From NCBI GenBank assembly GCA_964015035.1, contig CAXHCA010000015.1, positions 5,938-69,937 of the forward strand: 64,000 nucleotides of DNA, written 5' to 3'. A model generated the notes under the pieces. The model had not been told where the DNA came from. It saw nothing but the letters and a program-made list of their open reading frames with translations, and did not search any database. Position 1 is the first letter of the stretch, and every line of letters starts with the position of its first letter. Origin of the DNA: BQJU01 sp964015035 (GTDB lineage: Bacteria; Bacteroidota; Bacteroidia; Chitinophagales; Saprospiraceae). Position numbers and translations under genes: made by a program. Shown here one piece after another: positions 35,653-45,708 of the stretch.

Positions 35653-38041
35653 ATTCAATTTCAACAATAGTCACACCATCTCCACCCATCTCCGCCGGTG
35701 GATGTGAAATTTGCATTGGCACATTGTATTCTCTCAACTTCTGACGCACCACATTCCTCAATACCCCATTACCTTTTCCGTGCACGATGCGCAAATTGCT
35801 GGCACTAGAGACCAAGGCCTGATCAACAAAATCCTCTACAATCTTCATGGCTTCTTCCATGCGCATCCCGCGAATGTCGAGCTTGCTTTGAAAATCAGCT
35901 ACGGAAGCCACCGTATCCATCTGTACACTTCGGGACTGCTGAATATCCAATGGTTCTCCAGCATGTTGGAGGTCCCGGAGTTTGACCGTCACCCGCATGG
36001 TACCCATCAGGAGAGTGGCTTTGTTTTTATCGATATTTTCCACCTGACCTGTGGCGCCTCCGGTCCGCAATTTTACAAAATCCCCTATTTTAATGTCTCC
36101 CTTCTTTTCTTTTTTGGTGGGCGGTTGATAATAAATTTCTTCGCGCAAATCGGTCACTTCATCCACCAACTGCTTCCGATCTTCTTTCACCTGTGCAGCT
36201 GCCGCCTTTGCTTTTTCCAGGTTCTGCTGTTCTTTCAGTTCTCTAATAAGTCGCTCAAAATCCTTATTGCTTTGAGCTGTTTGTTGCAGGGCTGCTTCTT
36301 TTGACTCCAGCTTGAGCTTCTTGCGCCGATACTCCAGATCCCGGTGCAACTGGTCATAAGTTTTAATCAGTCGCTCCAGAGATTGTTGTTTATCATTTAA
36401 GTTTTTTAGCTGATCCTCCGTTTCTTGCTTCTCTCTTTGCAGGTCCACAAGTAGTTGGTCCACCGCTTTTTCATTGGCCCCGGTACGGTGTTTGGCATAT
36501 TTCAGTACCTTGTCACTTAGCCCACTCTTCTCCGCAATTTCAAAAGCATAAGAACTACCGGGCCGCCCTACTTTGAGTTCATAAGTAGGTGACAAAGTAT
36601 CGCTGTCAAAATTCATGGAGCCATTCAAAATACCTTTGGTTTTAAAGGCAAAAATTTTCAGGTTGGAATAATGCGTGGTAATTAATCCAAAAATCTTTTT
36701 AAAGTTTAACTCCCGCAAAATGGCTTCCGCAATCGCTCCTCCGATTTTTGGATCGGTTCCTGAACCAAATTCATCAATCAAGATCAGGGACCGGTCATCG
36801 GCCTTTTCCAAAAACACCCGGGCATTTGCCAACCGAGAGCTATAGGTACTCAGATCATCCTCTAACGATTGCTGATCACCAATATCTGCAAAGATGCTGT
36901 GAAAAACTCCTACCTCAGATTCCCGGTCAACAGGAATAAGCATGCCTGATTGCACCATCAACTGCAACAAACCAACCGATTTCATCGTAATGGACTTACC
37001 GCCGGCATTGGGGCCACTCAGTACCAAAATCCGGTTGGCACCAAACAGGGTCAGGTCAAACGGAATGGTCTTCTTACCCAAACCCTTATTTTTCAAAAAA
37101 AGCAAGGGGTGAAATCCTCTCAGGATGCCAAGACGTGGGCGAGGTACCAACTTCGGTTTTTCTGCATCCAACAAAAAAGCCAATCTAGCCTTGGCCTGGA
37201 TTACATCAAAACGAACCAACAAAGATTGGTAAATTTCCATCTGCGGCACGTAAGGTCGTAAAGTAGCACTTAGCTCCTTCAAGATACGGTAAATCTCGCG
37301 CTTCTCCTCCGTTTCCAAATCAAAGATATCATTGTTGATATCAATTACTCCTTCGGGCTCAATGAAAGCCGTTTTTCCGGTAGTTGATTCGTCGTGGATA
37401 ATCCCCCGTATCTTACGCTTGTGCTCAGAAGGCACACTCAACACCCTCCGGCCATTTCTGAAACTCTCCACGTTATCTGTCAACCAGCCTTTGGTACGAT
37501 AGGTATTGACCAAGCTGCGGAACATCCGATCCAATTCCTTCTGTTTGCTGGTCGTCAACCGACGAATGCGCATCAATTCGGGAGAGGCATCAGCGCGAAT
37601 ATTCCCCTCTTCATCGATTACCTTATCAATGGCTTGGATCAGACTTTCATCAAAAGTATAAGGCCGAACAATTTGATACAACTTTGGGTAGGCTGCTTGT
37701 CGCAATTGGTTGAAAAACCGATAGATGTTGCGGACAAAACGCAGGGTAATATTGATGCGGACCAATCCTTCCTCAGGCAAAACAAACCCGTCCACTTCCA
37801 ACATCCGCAGGTCTTCCGAAATATCCTGATAGGTATTGATCGGCAGGTGGTCGTTCTTGGATATGGTCAGCTTGTACTCCTTTACTTCCTCAAGTAATCC
37901 CTCAATAATCTGCACGTCAGTTTGAGGGCGCAGTTTTTTCACCGCCGCCTGTCCCAATTCACTCAGACACTCCCTTTCTACCAGTTCCAGTACTTTATCA
38001 AATTCCAACTTCTCGTATAAATCCCTCGGTTCGAGTTCCAT
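35651..38041 (-). CDS. mutS2: DNA mismatch-repair-like endonuclease MutS2
   Basis: A 796-residue MutS2, the family that acts on recombination intermediates and collided ribosomes rather than in mismatch repair. Walker A GPNAGGKS is at 343-350 and the Walker B stretch reads ILIDEFGSGTDP. A long coiled coil and a KOW-like strand region (IGDFVKLRTGGATGQV) follow. The C-terminal Smr nuclease domain carries LDIRGMR and HGKGNGVLR. There is no MutS-type mismatch-binding N-terminal domain, as expected. The longest frame opens with a TTG (38065); the ATG at 38041 gives MELEPRDLYEKLEFD, the normal start. Confidence 0.96.
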   Translation of the reverse strand: MELEPRDLYEKLEFDKVLELVERECLSELGQAAVKKLRPQTDVQIIEGLLEEVKEYKLTISKNDHLPINTYQDISEDLRMLEVDGFVLPEEGLVRINITLRFVRNIYRFFNQLRQAAYPKLYQIVRPYTFDESLIQAIDKVIDEEGNIRADASPELMRIRRLTTSKQKELDRMFRSLVNTYRTKGWLTDNVESFRNGRRVLSVPSEHKRKIRGIIHDESTTGKTAFIEPEGVIDINNDIFDLETEEKREIYRILKELSATLRPYVPQMEIYQSLLVRFDVIQAKARLAFLLDAEKPKLVPRPRLGILRGFHPLLFLKNKGLGKKTIPFDLTLFGANRILVLSGPNAGGKSITMKSVGLLQLMVQSGMLIPVDRESEVGVFHSIFADIGDQQSLEDDLSTYSSRLANARVFLEKADDRSLILIDEFGSGTDPKIGGAIAEAILRELNFKKIFGLITTHYSNLKIFAFKTKGILNGSMNFDSDTLSPTYELKVGRPGSSYAFEIAEKSGLSDKVLKYAKHRTGANEKAVDQLLVDLQREKQETEDQLKNLNDKQQSLERLIKTYDQLHRDLEYRRKKLKLESKEAALQQTAQSNKDFERLIRELKEQQNLEKAKAAAAQVKEDRKQLVDEVTDLREEIYYQPPTKKEKKGDIKIGDFVKLRTGGATGQVENIDKNKATLLMGTMRVTVKLRDLQHAGEPLDIQQSRSVQMDTVASVADFQSKLDIRGMRMEEAMKIVEDFVDQALVSSASNLRIVHGKGNGVLRNVVRQKLREYNVPMQISHPPAEMGGDGVTIVEIE

Positions 38042-38130
38042 CTTTTCTATGTATTTCTCCGACAATTTTTGTGGATAAAAGTCACCAGCACGGGTTCTTA
38101 TTTTCGTATCGCCACTCGCTTATTCAAGCG

Positions 38131-38138
38131 CAAAACTA
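38131..38138 (-). promoter_or_regulatory. Candidate mutS2 -7 box TAGTTTTG
   Basis: A full TAnnTTTG match on the minus strand, 90 bp before the mutS2 ATG. I see no TTG at the usual distance upstream, so confidence is low. Confidence 0.35.
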
Positions 38139-38258
38139 CACAATTCAATACATTCCTGCGACCACTAATGAAAAAATTCAAGGATCGCAGTAAACACATT
38201 TAGTCAAAACAATTTGGGGACGAGAGAGTTCCCACTACCAGTTAATTTTCCTGCCGTA

Positions 38259-38289
38259 TTGGCAAGAAAAACCGAAAACACTACCTTTG
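38259..38289 (+). promoter_or_regulatory. aroC promoter (TTG-N20-TACCTTTG)
   Basis: TTG (38259-38261), a spacer of exactly 20 bases, and TACCTTTG (38282-38289) match both elements of the Bacteroidota housekeeping promoter. Transcription would begin near 38294, leaving a leader of about 27 bases before the GTG start of aroC. The rest of the 279-bp mutS2-aroC spacer shows no other signal apart from the mutS2 box. Confidence 0.7.
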
Positions 38290-38320
38290 AACCTTCTCAA
38301 ACCATTCAACTCGTATCGAC

Positions 38321-39400
38321 GTGGCAGGTAATTCATTTGGACAGGCATTTAAAATAACTACTTTTGGAGAATCACATGGCAAAGCCATTGGTGTGATCAT
38401 TGATGGCGTTCCGGCAGGAATCGAATTGGATGAGGAATTCATTCAGCAAGAGCTCGATCGTCGGCGACCTGGACAATCCAAAATTGTGACGCAGCGCAAG
38501 GAAAGTGATACCGTACAGGTATTATCAGGTGTTTTTGAAGGAAAAACTACGGGGACTCCATTGTCAATGGTTATCTTTAATGCGGATGCCCGATCTAAAG
38601 ATTACAGCCATATTGCCGATAAGTACCGCCCCTCTCATGCCGATTATACATACCAGGAAAAATATGGCATTCGGGATTATCGCGGAGGTGGACGATCTTC
38701 AGCGAGAGAAACGGCTGCCCGGGTTGCGGCAGGTGCAGTGGCCAAACTCTTTTTAAGGCAACAGCAAATCAAAATCCAGGCTTATGTAAGCCAGGTGGGA
38801 GCGCTTGCTTTAGCAAAATCCTATCAGGAATTAGACCTTGATCAAACGGAAGGCAACATTGTCCGCTGTCCAGACATGGAGATGGCTGAACAGATGATTG
38901 CCCATATTCAGGAAATACGGAAGGCCGGCGATACCATTGGAGGGATTGTCAGTGCCGTGGTAACGGGATGTCCGGTAGGACTTGGGGAACCCGCATTCGA
39001 CAAGCTACATGCCGATTTGGCGAAAGCCATGCTCAGCATCAATGCTTGTAAAGGATTTGAATATGGGTCGGGCTTTGCCGGCGTGGCCATGCGCGGATCT
39101 CAACACAACGATGTATTTCAAAATGAGGCAGGTAAAATCGTGACGACGACCAACCACTCCGGAGGCATTCAAGGAGGCATTTCCAATGGGATGGATATTT
39201 ATTTCCGGGTCGCGTTCAAGCCTGTCGCTACGATTGTAACGGAGCAAGATTCCGTCAATGAAGCCGGAGAAGCGGTGAAGGTTGTTGGCAAAGGCCGACA
39301 TGATCCCTGTGTTGTACCTCGCGCAGTCCCCATTGTGGAAGCGATGACCGCCCTGGTATTGGCAGACCACCTCTTGCGACAGCGGATGACCCAATTGTAG
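38321..39400 (+). CDS. aroC: Chorismate synthase
   Basis: The last step of the shikimate pathway, converting EPSP to chorismate with reduced FMN. The 359-residue protein has the family signatures GESHGKAIGVIIDG near the N-terminus, YRGGGRSSARET, and GSQHNDVF followed by NHSGGIQGGISNG. It starts at a GTG whose product begins MAGNSFGQAFKITTFGESHG, exactly where family members start, so the rare codon is well supported. It has its own promoter and is apparently monocistronic; no other aro gene is near. Confidence 0.97.
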   Translation: MAGNSFGQAFKITTFGESHGKAIGVIIDGVPAGIELDEEFIQQELDRRRPGQSKIVTQRKESDTVQVLSGVFEGKTTGTPLSMVIFNADARSKDYSHIADKYRPSHADYTYQEKYGIRDYRGGGRSSARETAARVAAGAVAKLFLRQQQIKIQAYVSQVGALALAKSYQELDLDQTEGNIVRCPDMEMAEQMIAHIQEIRKAGDTIGGIVSAVVTGCPVGLGEPAFDKLHADLAKAMLSINACKGFEYGSGFAGVAMRGSQHNDVFQNEAGKIVTTTNHSGGIQGGISNGMDIYFRVAFKPVATIVTEQDSVNEAGEAVKVVGKGRHDPCVVPRAVPIVEAMTALVLADHLLRQRMTQL

Positions 39401-39699
39401 GAATTCTGTAACCGTTAGGAAGTTGCTGCGAGTACAAAATCATTCATCCTTCACTAAAGAAATAAACACCTCCGCCTATCATCAGCATGCTCCGATCTAA
39501 ATAAAAATAAAATCCGGGGTATTCTTTACCTTTACGGCCAAAGGGCGAGACAATAATACTAATATGCATTTTACACGGCGTTTTGTCCTTGGAACAACGG
39601 GATCCCGAAGAATTCTAAAAACAGCCTATTTAGGTTGAATATTGATCTCGGGAATTTGTCAAGAATCATTTTTATCAGGCCTCCATCTACTTAAAAACT
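39401..39699. other. 299-bp spacer between aroC and the endonuclease-fold gene
   Basis: I find no supported gene, RNA or strong hairpin here. A near-promoter TACCTTTA occurs around 39527, one base off the consensus. A short frame at 39565 (MHFTRRFVLGTTGS, about 24 codons) is too short to call. Confidence 0.5.
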
Positions 39700-40713
39700 A
39701 TGAGAAATACATTATTAATTGCCCTGGTTTTATTAGCAGTTGCTTGCAATAGCTGGTCGCAGCCAGCCACTACTTTACGCATTTCCTTTTACAATGTAGA
39801 AAACCTTTTTGACCTCAAAAATGATCCCATCAAGAAGGATGATGATTTCACTCCTACCGGCAAACAGCAATGGACAAAGGAACGCTACCAAACCAAGCTG
39901 AAGCGGATTAGTCAGGTCTTGGATAGTCTGGGTACTCCTACTTTTCTAGGCCTTGCGGAGGTGGAAAATTTATCAGTAGTGAAAGATCTGGCAAAAACCG
40001 GAGGGTTAAGAAATATCAAATACGGATTTGTACACCAAGAATCACCGGATGTGCGGGGCATTGATGTAGCTTTTATGTATGATAAAAAACAATTCAAGCT
40101 ACTTTCTTATAGCTTCATCCGTATTGATTTCCCGGAAGAAGTCGAAGCCAATTATACCAGCCGAGATATTCTGCATGCCATGGGCAAACTCCCCACCGGA
40201 GACACCTTGCACTTCTTTGTCAATCACTGGCCCTCCCGCAGAGGTGGTTTAGCCAAAAGTGAGCCCAAAAGGATGTGGGTAGCCCAACATTTGCGGTTGG
40301 CAGTAGATGATATCTTCCGCGAAAATCCGGATGCCAATGTCATTATCATGGGGGATTTCAATGATGAACCTGACAATAAGAGCATCCTACAAATGTTGAA
40401 TGCCCATCCGCGAAATGAATCGCCTGAAGATGGACAATTGTACAATTGTTTTTCGGAATTTGATCAGCAAAACATGGGCTCTTATCGCTACCGCGCCGAT
40501 TGGAATGCCTTGGACCAAATTATCGTGAGTGGGTCATTATTGAATGGCCATTCTACATTTTTGGCCGCTAATCCCATCATTTTTAAAAGAGATTGGATGA
40601 TGTATAACAACAACAAATATGGCCCTTCTCCAAATCGCACCTATGGAGGACCGAGGTACTTTGGAGGATATAGTGATCACTTACCAGTGAGTCTGGAATT
40701 GATCCGGAAATAA
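39700..40713 (+). CDS. Secreted endonuclease/exonuclease/phosphatase-fold protein
   Basis: A 337-residue exported hydrolase of the DNase-I-like (EEP) superfamily. A signal peptide precedes the mature start near SWSQ; the Cys in LAVACN could be lipidated, but the lipobox is weak. Family motifs are ISFYNVENLFD (metal-binding Asn), FLGLAEVEN (Glu), NHWPSRRGG, MGDFNDEPD (Asp/Asn), and the terminal GYSDHLPV (Asp-His pair). All catalytic residues look intact. Substrates of this family include DNA, phosphoinositides and sphingomyelin, so the substrate is open. It starts at an ATG and converges on tamB with a nine-base gap. Confidence 0.86.
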   Translation: MRNTLLIALVLLAVACNSWSQPATTLRISFYNVENLFDLKNDPIKKDDDFTPTGKQQWTKERYQTKLKRISQVLDSLGTPTFLGLAEVENLSVVKDLAKTGGLRNIKYGFVHQESPDVRGIDVAFMYDKKQFKLLSYSFIRIDFPEEVEANYTSRDILHAMGKLPTGDTLHFFVNHWPSRRGGLAKSEPKRMWVAQHLRLAVDDIFRENPDANVIIMGDFNDEPDNKSILQMLNAHPRNESPEDGQLYNCFSEFDQQNMGSYRYRADWNALDQIIVSGSLLNGHSTFLAANPIIFKRDWMMYNNNKYGPSPNRTYGGPRYFGGYSDHLPVSLELIRK

Positions 40714-40722
40714 AAAAAGAGA

Positions 40723-43700
40723 TTATGAGCCGGAATTTTTCACCTTTTTAGCGCTTCCTTTCAGACTTTGAAAAAACTCTTTAAAGGTGTCAAATTCCTT
40801 GCGGTAACTGATACCGGAGCCCACTTGTAATCTCCGACCACCGCCAATATCGGGCTCTAAGCGTTGATAGATTCTCAATTTCAGGGTTCTATTCTGATTG
40901 AGCACATATTCCAAAACCAGGTCGTTGCCGACAAAGGTGCCACTGGTTTCGGGAGTAGCGCGTAGGTTGTTCCCGAAGTCTACATTCCCCCCCACTTTGA
41001 TGGAAAGACGGTCATCAAAAAGGTTTTGACGGATACTCACTTCCAAATCGTTACCTCCTGTGTTGAGCCCCTGATCCAGATTTAGCTGTTGGTATTGATT
41101 GTAAGCGATATTAAAATTGAAATCCGAAGCCAATTCACTATCTCCAATCACTTCAGAAAACAATTCAGTGATCAGTAGAGAAAGTTGATTGGATAAAAAT
41201 TCACTCACGGTATTGGCCAACACATCACTCCCCGTAAAAGATAAATCAGAGGGCAAGAATTGGCCCACCACAATCAAGCCAAACACCTGTCTGTTGAGCT
41301 CACTTTGGTCGCGCTTTAGGATGCGCAGTTTATTTCCCGCATAAGTCTCCATTTGTCCCGTCAGGTTGGGAAAAGCCAGATCGAAATTGATGGAGGGTTG
41401 CAACAAGTCACCTGTTAGTTTAAGGGTCAGATCTACCGCAGTAGCCTGGCTGGCTTCACTCAGCAGGGTTCCATCGTCACTCGCCAGGTATTCCTGTATA
41501 AAGCTAGCCAGTGAAGCCTTCAGATCCTTGTATTCGGCTTCAATATTGATTTTTGCACCAAAGGGGTCACCATTCCATTTAATGGTACCTCCTTGTTTAA
41601 TGCGAAAATCCTTATTGACCACATTATACAAGGTAAAAAGATAATTTCCTTCACTAATGATATAATCCCCGTACATCCTAAAATCTTCGCCACGAGGCAC
41701 TAGAATTCGAATATTGCCCCTGCCCTTTCCAGAAATGATATCGCCGGCCTGTTCATCAAAAATGAGTTCCATTAAAGCCCCTTCTGAGACCGTCAAGTCC
41801 ATTTCCAAACTGAGTCCCTTCAATTCTTCCTGGCTGACCAGCTTTTCTTTGTCTTTTTTTCCGTGTTTATCTACAAAACGAACATTCAACGCCGTTGCCT
41901 CCCGTTGATTACTAACGGGGACCACGATGTGTGTACTATCTTCCATGGTGGCATTGACGTAAATATCTGTTTGTTTAAAGGATCCAGTAAAGCGCACCTC
42001 ACCACTTCCCAAAGCCTGACCATAGAATAAATCATTGTCTCCCTTGTGAGTATCCAGTGCCAAAAAACGACTGGTATGCAAGCGCGCGGCCAAGCCCAAA
42101 TCTCTTAAGTGGTTGTGACTGATACCACCGTATAAGACCGCCCGATTGCCATATTTATCATTTAAAATCGTACCAGTCGCATCAAACAAAAAGTTGTCGA
42201 CGCGAATAAATCCCCGGTCAAATGTATACCGGGTATTGAGATAATCTACGGTAACACCACCATCGCGTACACTGATAAAGCCTTCTGTATTTGGCTGGTC
42301 CGGGAAACCAAAAAAGCGTAAACTAGAATTAAATTGTCCGATGGTATTGTTAGCAATATCCCCGATCCAATACTCTCCAATTTTCAACGGATAAGCCGCA
42401 ATATCAACGGCAAAGTCAAAGTATTTAGCCTTCTGCTGTGGCGGTGTTTTCCGCGACTCGTTTGGAGACCCCAGATTATAAGTTCCCTCCGCCAATAATT
42501 GCATCGTATCTTTAGTAATAGAAAGATAGGCTTGCAGTTGGCTCTTCAAATCGGGAGCTTCTGCATCCAAGCGAAAGGCGCCAAAATCGTCTTTGTTGAT
42601 CAAAAAGGTATCGGCTATGACGGTAGCCCGAATGTCTTTCATCTTAAAGATATCTCCAATTTCTGCCTGTACATTAAACTTACCTTTAAAATCCAGTTGA
42701 TCGTAAACCCAATAATCGTTAATAAACTCGAAATCAAAATTGAGCATGGACAATTTAAGCCCCTTTTCATCTCTTTTCTCCAACAGAATTTTTCGATCGC
42801 GATTGGTCAAGGTGAAATTTCGCGTATCAACATATTCTTTTCCAAAAGTGATAAAGTTGTTCTCATCAATCGTCCATGGGTTCTCCAGAATGACCAAGTC
42901 AGATTGCTTAAAGCGAATTTCAAAATAGTTGCTATCCGGCAGATAGAAAAAGCCATTAAGGTTGAGGTTATCTAACAAACTGGAAGACTTGGTAGCGTAA
43001 TTTAAACCAAAGTTGATCGTATCGCCTTCCAAAATACTCAAAAAAGTAATGGTAGGTAATAATTCCTTCTGGTTGACCGAGGTAGAACCGACAATCATAT
43101 CCAGGTCTCCTTCGTTTTGTACACCGTCATAAGTCAAAAAGACCTCTTCGAGATATACATTGTCATAAGACAAGAAAGGTAGACTCAACTCCAATTCCAA
43201 CGAATCGTTCCTTCCATCGTACGCACCCACCAAGTGTACATTCTCTAACCTACCCAATTTTTCATCAATCAACCAGTTCAATCCTTTCGAGTCCAATATG
43301 GAGACGTCGTAAGTAAAATAAGAAGTATCAACGGGAGATTGAGGTGATTCCAATTTGAAACGGGAGGAAAATCCGGGATAATTAGTGGTGAAATACTGTG
43401 CAAAAACACTGGGAATTTGATCTACAGCAAATTCACCTTTCACCTTTGCCTTCACTACATCAGACTCAACCTCGAAGTGTTTTTCACCGGAGTCTTCTTT
43501 TCCAGCAATGACTAAAATAGAGTCAATCAAGTAATTGGTATCGTCCTTGCTCAGGTTAAAATTGGTCACTTGCGCCCGCCCTTCCAGATCGGATAGCTGC
43601 TGATTGCGTAACTTAAGATCTACCGTTCCAGCCAATTGGATATTTTCCTTCGATAAGTTCAAACTTTTCAAGGCAAGTTTGTTGACTTGTGCCTGGAAAT

Positions 43701-45633
43701 TAAAGAAGGGGATGCGGTTTGTAAAGTCGATTTCACCTGCAAAAGAAAAATCAATATTTTCGTCTTTGATTTGAAACGTACCATCAAAGAGGTTCTTATT
43801 CAATGTGCCAGCCAAGGCTGCATTTTTATAATTGTAGCCCTTAAACTCAAAACTTTCAATATTGGCGGTCAACTCAGCATTAGCCGCTTCGGCCGTTAGA
43901 CCACTACCATTTTTCACTTCTGACCTAAAGTTGACCATCCCAAAGTCCGTATTATCTGACCAGATGGCGAGGTTAAAATCCATCAGGCGTAAGATACCTG
44001 AGTAGTTGGCTTTGCGCAAGCCATTTTTGAGGTTCATGCGCATATCGAGTTCCGCCTGTCCAATGCGAGATTTTAAAAACCCATAGGCCACAAAGTCGGC
44101 AAAGAAACCATCAAAACGTCCTTTAAAGTCCAAGCGCCCTAAGCGATCAAAATTGGTTGGCGGATTGAAGTTTGGAATCAGTTCCCGTAAGGTGGTCATA
44201 TTGGTCACCAAACGCTCCAATTCCAGGTTGAGAATTTCTTCATTTTTGATAGCGAGGTTTCTAGAATTAAAATTCCCCAATAACATCGAACCGTCTGCCA
44301 ATTGGATATTCAGGTCATTCCCCCGAAGGTTATTGACCTGTCCGCGAATACGGCCGTCCACATTCAACACCGTATTCCGGTTTTTTCTAAAGAAAACGTT
44401 TTGTTCCAATCCTGGCGCAAAGGTCATAATATCGCTCAAGGCAATTGAAGCGTCCGTCACCCGCAAATCCATGCGCACCTCATCATTAAAAAACTCGAAG
44501 TCGCTGTATTCTTTAAAGCGGAAACGAAGTGTATCCCCGACTTCACTATAGGGCGTAATAATTTTCAGGTCATTGAGTTCTACCCCACTGGATGATACTT
44601 TAGCATCCATTACCGAAAGCTCATTCAATTGAAAACCACTAGATTCCTGAAGAGAAATGAGATTTACTTTACCGGAATATGCTTCTTGTTGATAAACAAA
44701 ACTGTCTATATTGATCTTAATATCCGACACCTCTAAATGTTTCCAGTCCAATACCGTAGGGGCGGTCAATTTTGTCGGAGATTTGCGGTAATTGTGCAAA
44801 CCAAACAGGCCATCTTCAAGATTAAATTTTCGGATATAAAGACGGAAACCAATCGAATCCTCTGTAATTATTTCACTACTGTCCGGGGGAACTACCGGTG
44901 GCGGTGCCGGGAAAGCAGGTATTTCCGGAAGGGGTTTTTCCGGAAAAGTATTGACCAAAATATTGAGTCCCTGCAAGTATACAGCTCCGGCATCAATCAT
45001 TTGAGCCGGTAAGTCCATTTCATTGAAATATACTTCTCCTTGTGGCAAGAAGAAAGAGAGTTCTTTCCCCTTGACCTCATCTTTTTGATAAAACAAGATA
45101 TTATCCAGCCTCAAGGATTCCAGATTGAGCCGAAATGGGCGTTTTTCCCCTTGGTCCGTGTAAGTAGTATCCGGCGGAAATAACCGACTTAATGCGATAT
45201 TGATATTGCTAAAGGCGTCTCCTTCATCTTGGCGAAGTTTGATCTTTGCATTGGACAAACTCAAATCCTGAATGACCAATCCTTCCCGCAAGAGTACGAT
45301 CGGATTGAGGTTAAAATCAGCCTTTAGTGACTGCGTATACAAGAGGGTGTCTTGGTAAACATCCTCAAAGTACACACCATCCAAGACTAGCTTGTCAAAA
45401 AAGGAAAAGTAGAGGTAGTCAATCTTGACAGGGGTTTCCAGGGTTTTACTCAATGATTTTGTGACCTTATTAACCATCCAGTTTTGTACTCCGGGAATCT
45501 GCACCACCAGCACCAGGAAAAGCAGTAATCCCAACACAGTCACCCCTAGCCGCTTGGTCCAGCGCAACAGCAATTGCCACCAGGATGGTTGGGCAGGAAT
45601 ATCCTTCTTTTCTTCTTCTTGCGCTTCTTTCAT
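40723..45633 (-). CDS. tamB: TamB-type translocation/assembly module protein
   Basis: A 1636-residue AsmA/TamB-superfamily protein. A charged N-terminus leads to one membrane helix (about 29-49) that anchors it in the inner membrane. A very long stretch of repeating beta-strand segments follows, forming the lipid-conducting groove expected for this family. The C-terminal TamB (DUF490) domain is recognisable from LEMDLTVSEGALMELIFDEQAGD and GNIRILVPRGEDFRMYGDYIISEGNYLF to the end. TamB helps move lipids or assemble outer-membrane proteins. No TamA/Omp85 partner is adjacent. It starts at an ATG. Confidence 0.92.
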   Translation of the reverse strand: MKEAQEEEKKDIPAQPSWWQLLLRWTKRLGVTVLGLLLFLVLVVQIPGVQNWMVNKVTKSLSKTLETPVKIDYLYFSFFDKLVLDGVYFEDVYQDTLLYTQSLKADFNLNPIVLLREGLVIQDLSLSNAKIKLRQDEGDAFSNINIALSRLFPPDTTYTDQGEKRPFRLNLESLRLDNILFYQKDEVKGKELSFFLPQGEVYFNEMDLPAQMIDAGAVYLQGLNILVNTFPEKPLPEIPAFPAPPPVVPPDSSEIITEDSIGFRLYIRKFNLEDGLFGLHNYRKSPTKLTAPTVLDWKHLEVSDIKINIDSFVYQQEAYSGKVNLISLQESSGFQLNELSVMDAKVSSSGVELNDLKIITPYSEVGDTLRFRFKEYSDFEFFNDEVRMDLRVTDASIALSDIMTFAPGLEQNVFFRKNRNTVLNVDGRIRGQVNNLRGNDLNIQLADGSMLLGNFNSRNLAIKNEEILNLELERLVTNMTTLRELIPNFNPPTNFDRLGRLDFKGRFDGFFADFVAYGFLKSRIGQAELDMRMNLKNGLRKANYSGILRLMDFNLAIWSDNTDFGMVNFRSEVKNGSGLTAEAANAELTANIESFEFKGYNYKNAALAGTLNKNLFDGTFQIKDENIDFSFAGEIDFTNRIPFFNFQAQVNKLALKSLNLSKENIQLAGTVDLKLRNQQLSDLEGRAQVTNFNLSKDDTNYLIDSILVIAGKEDSGEKHFEVESDVVKAKVKGEFAVDQIPSVFAQYFTTNYPGFSSRFKLESPQSPVDTSYFTYDVSILDSKGLNWLIDEKLGRLENVHLVGAYDGRNDSLELELSLPFLSYDNVYLEEVFLTYDGVQNEGDLDMIVGSTSVNQKELLPTITFLSILEGDTINFGLNYATKSSSLLDNLNLNGFFYLPDSNYFEIRFKQSDLVILENPWTIDENNFITFGKEYVDTRNFTLTNRDRKILLEKRDEKGLKLSMLNFDFEFINDYWVYDQLDFKGKFNVQAEIGDIFKMKDIRATVIADTFLINKDDFGAFRLDAEAPDLKSQLQAYLSITKDTMQLLAEGTYNLGSPNESRKTPPQQKAKYFDFAVDIAAYPLKIGEYWIGDIANNTIGQFNSSLRFFGFPDQPNTEGFISVRDGGVTVDYLNTRYTFDRGFIRVDNFLFDATGTILNDKYGNRAVLYGGISHNHLRDLGLAARLHTSRFLALDTHKGDNDLFYGQALGSGEVRFTGSFKQTDIYVNATMEDSTHIVVPVSNQREATALNVRFVDKHGKKDKEKLVSQEELKGLSLEMDLTVSEGALMELIFDEQAGDIISGKGRGNIRILVPRGEDFRMYGDYIISEGNYLFTLYNVVNKDFRIKQGGTIKWNGDPFGAKINIEAEYKDLKASLASFIQEYLASDDGTLLSEASQATAVDLTLKLTGDLLQPSINFDLAFPNLTGQMETYAGNKLRILKRDQSELNRQVFGLIVVGQFLPSDLSFTGSDVLANTVSEFLSNQLSLLITELFSEVIGDSELASDFNFNIAYNQYQQLNLDQGLNTGGNDLEVSIRQNLFDDRLSIKVGGNVDFGNNLRATPETSGTFVGNDLVLEYVLNQNRTLKLRIYQRLEPDIGGGRRLQVGSGISYRKEFDTFKEFFQSLKGSAKKVKNSGS

Positions 45634-45708
45634 GAAATCTCTTGGTGTATCTCTTTAAACCCTAAAATACCCGTACAGTGTTCAAAATCAATTAAGTTTA
45701 ACGATTAT

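Noticed and set aside
39401..39699. tRNA or small RNA in the aroC-endonuclease gap
   Set aside because: I found no cloverleaf, no CCA-type end and no G/C-rich stem-loop with a T run.
40723..45633. TamB and AsmA-like genes as part of one envelope island
   Set aside because: They lie 40 kb apart among housekeeping genes; no shared operon supports a link.
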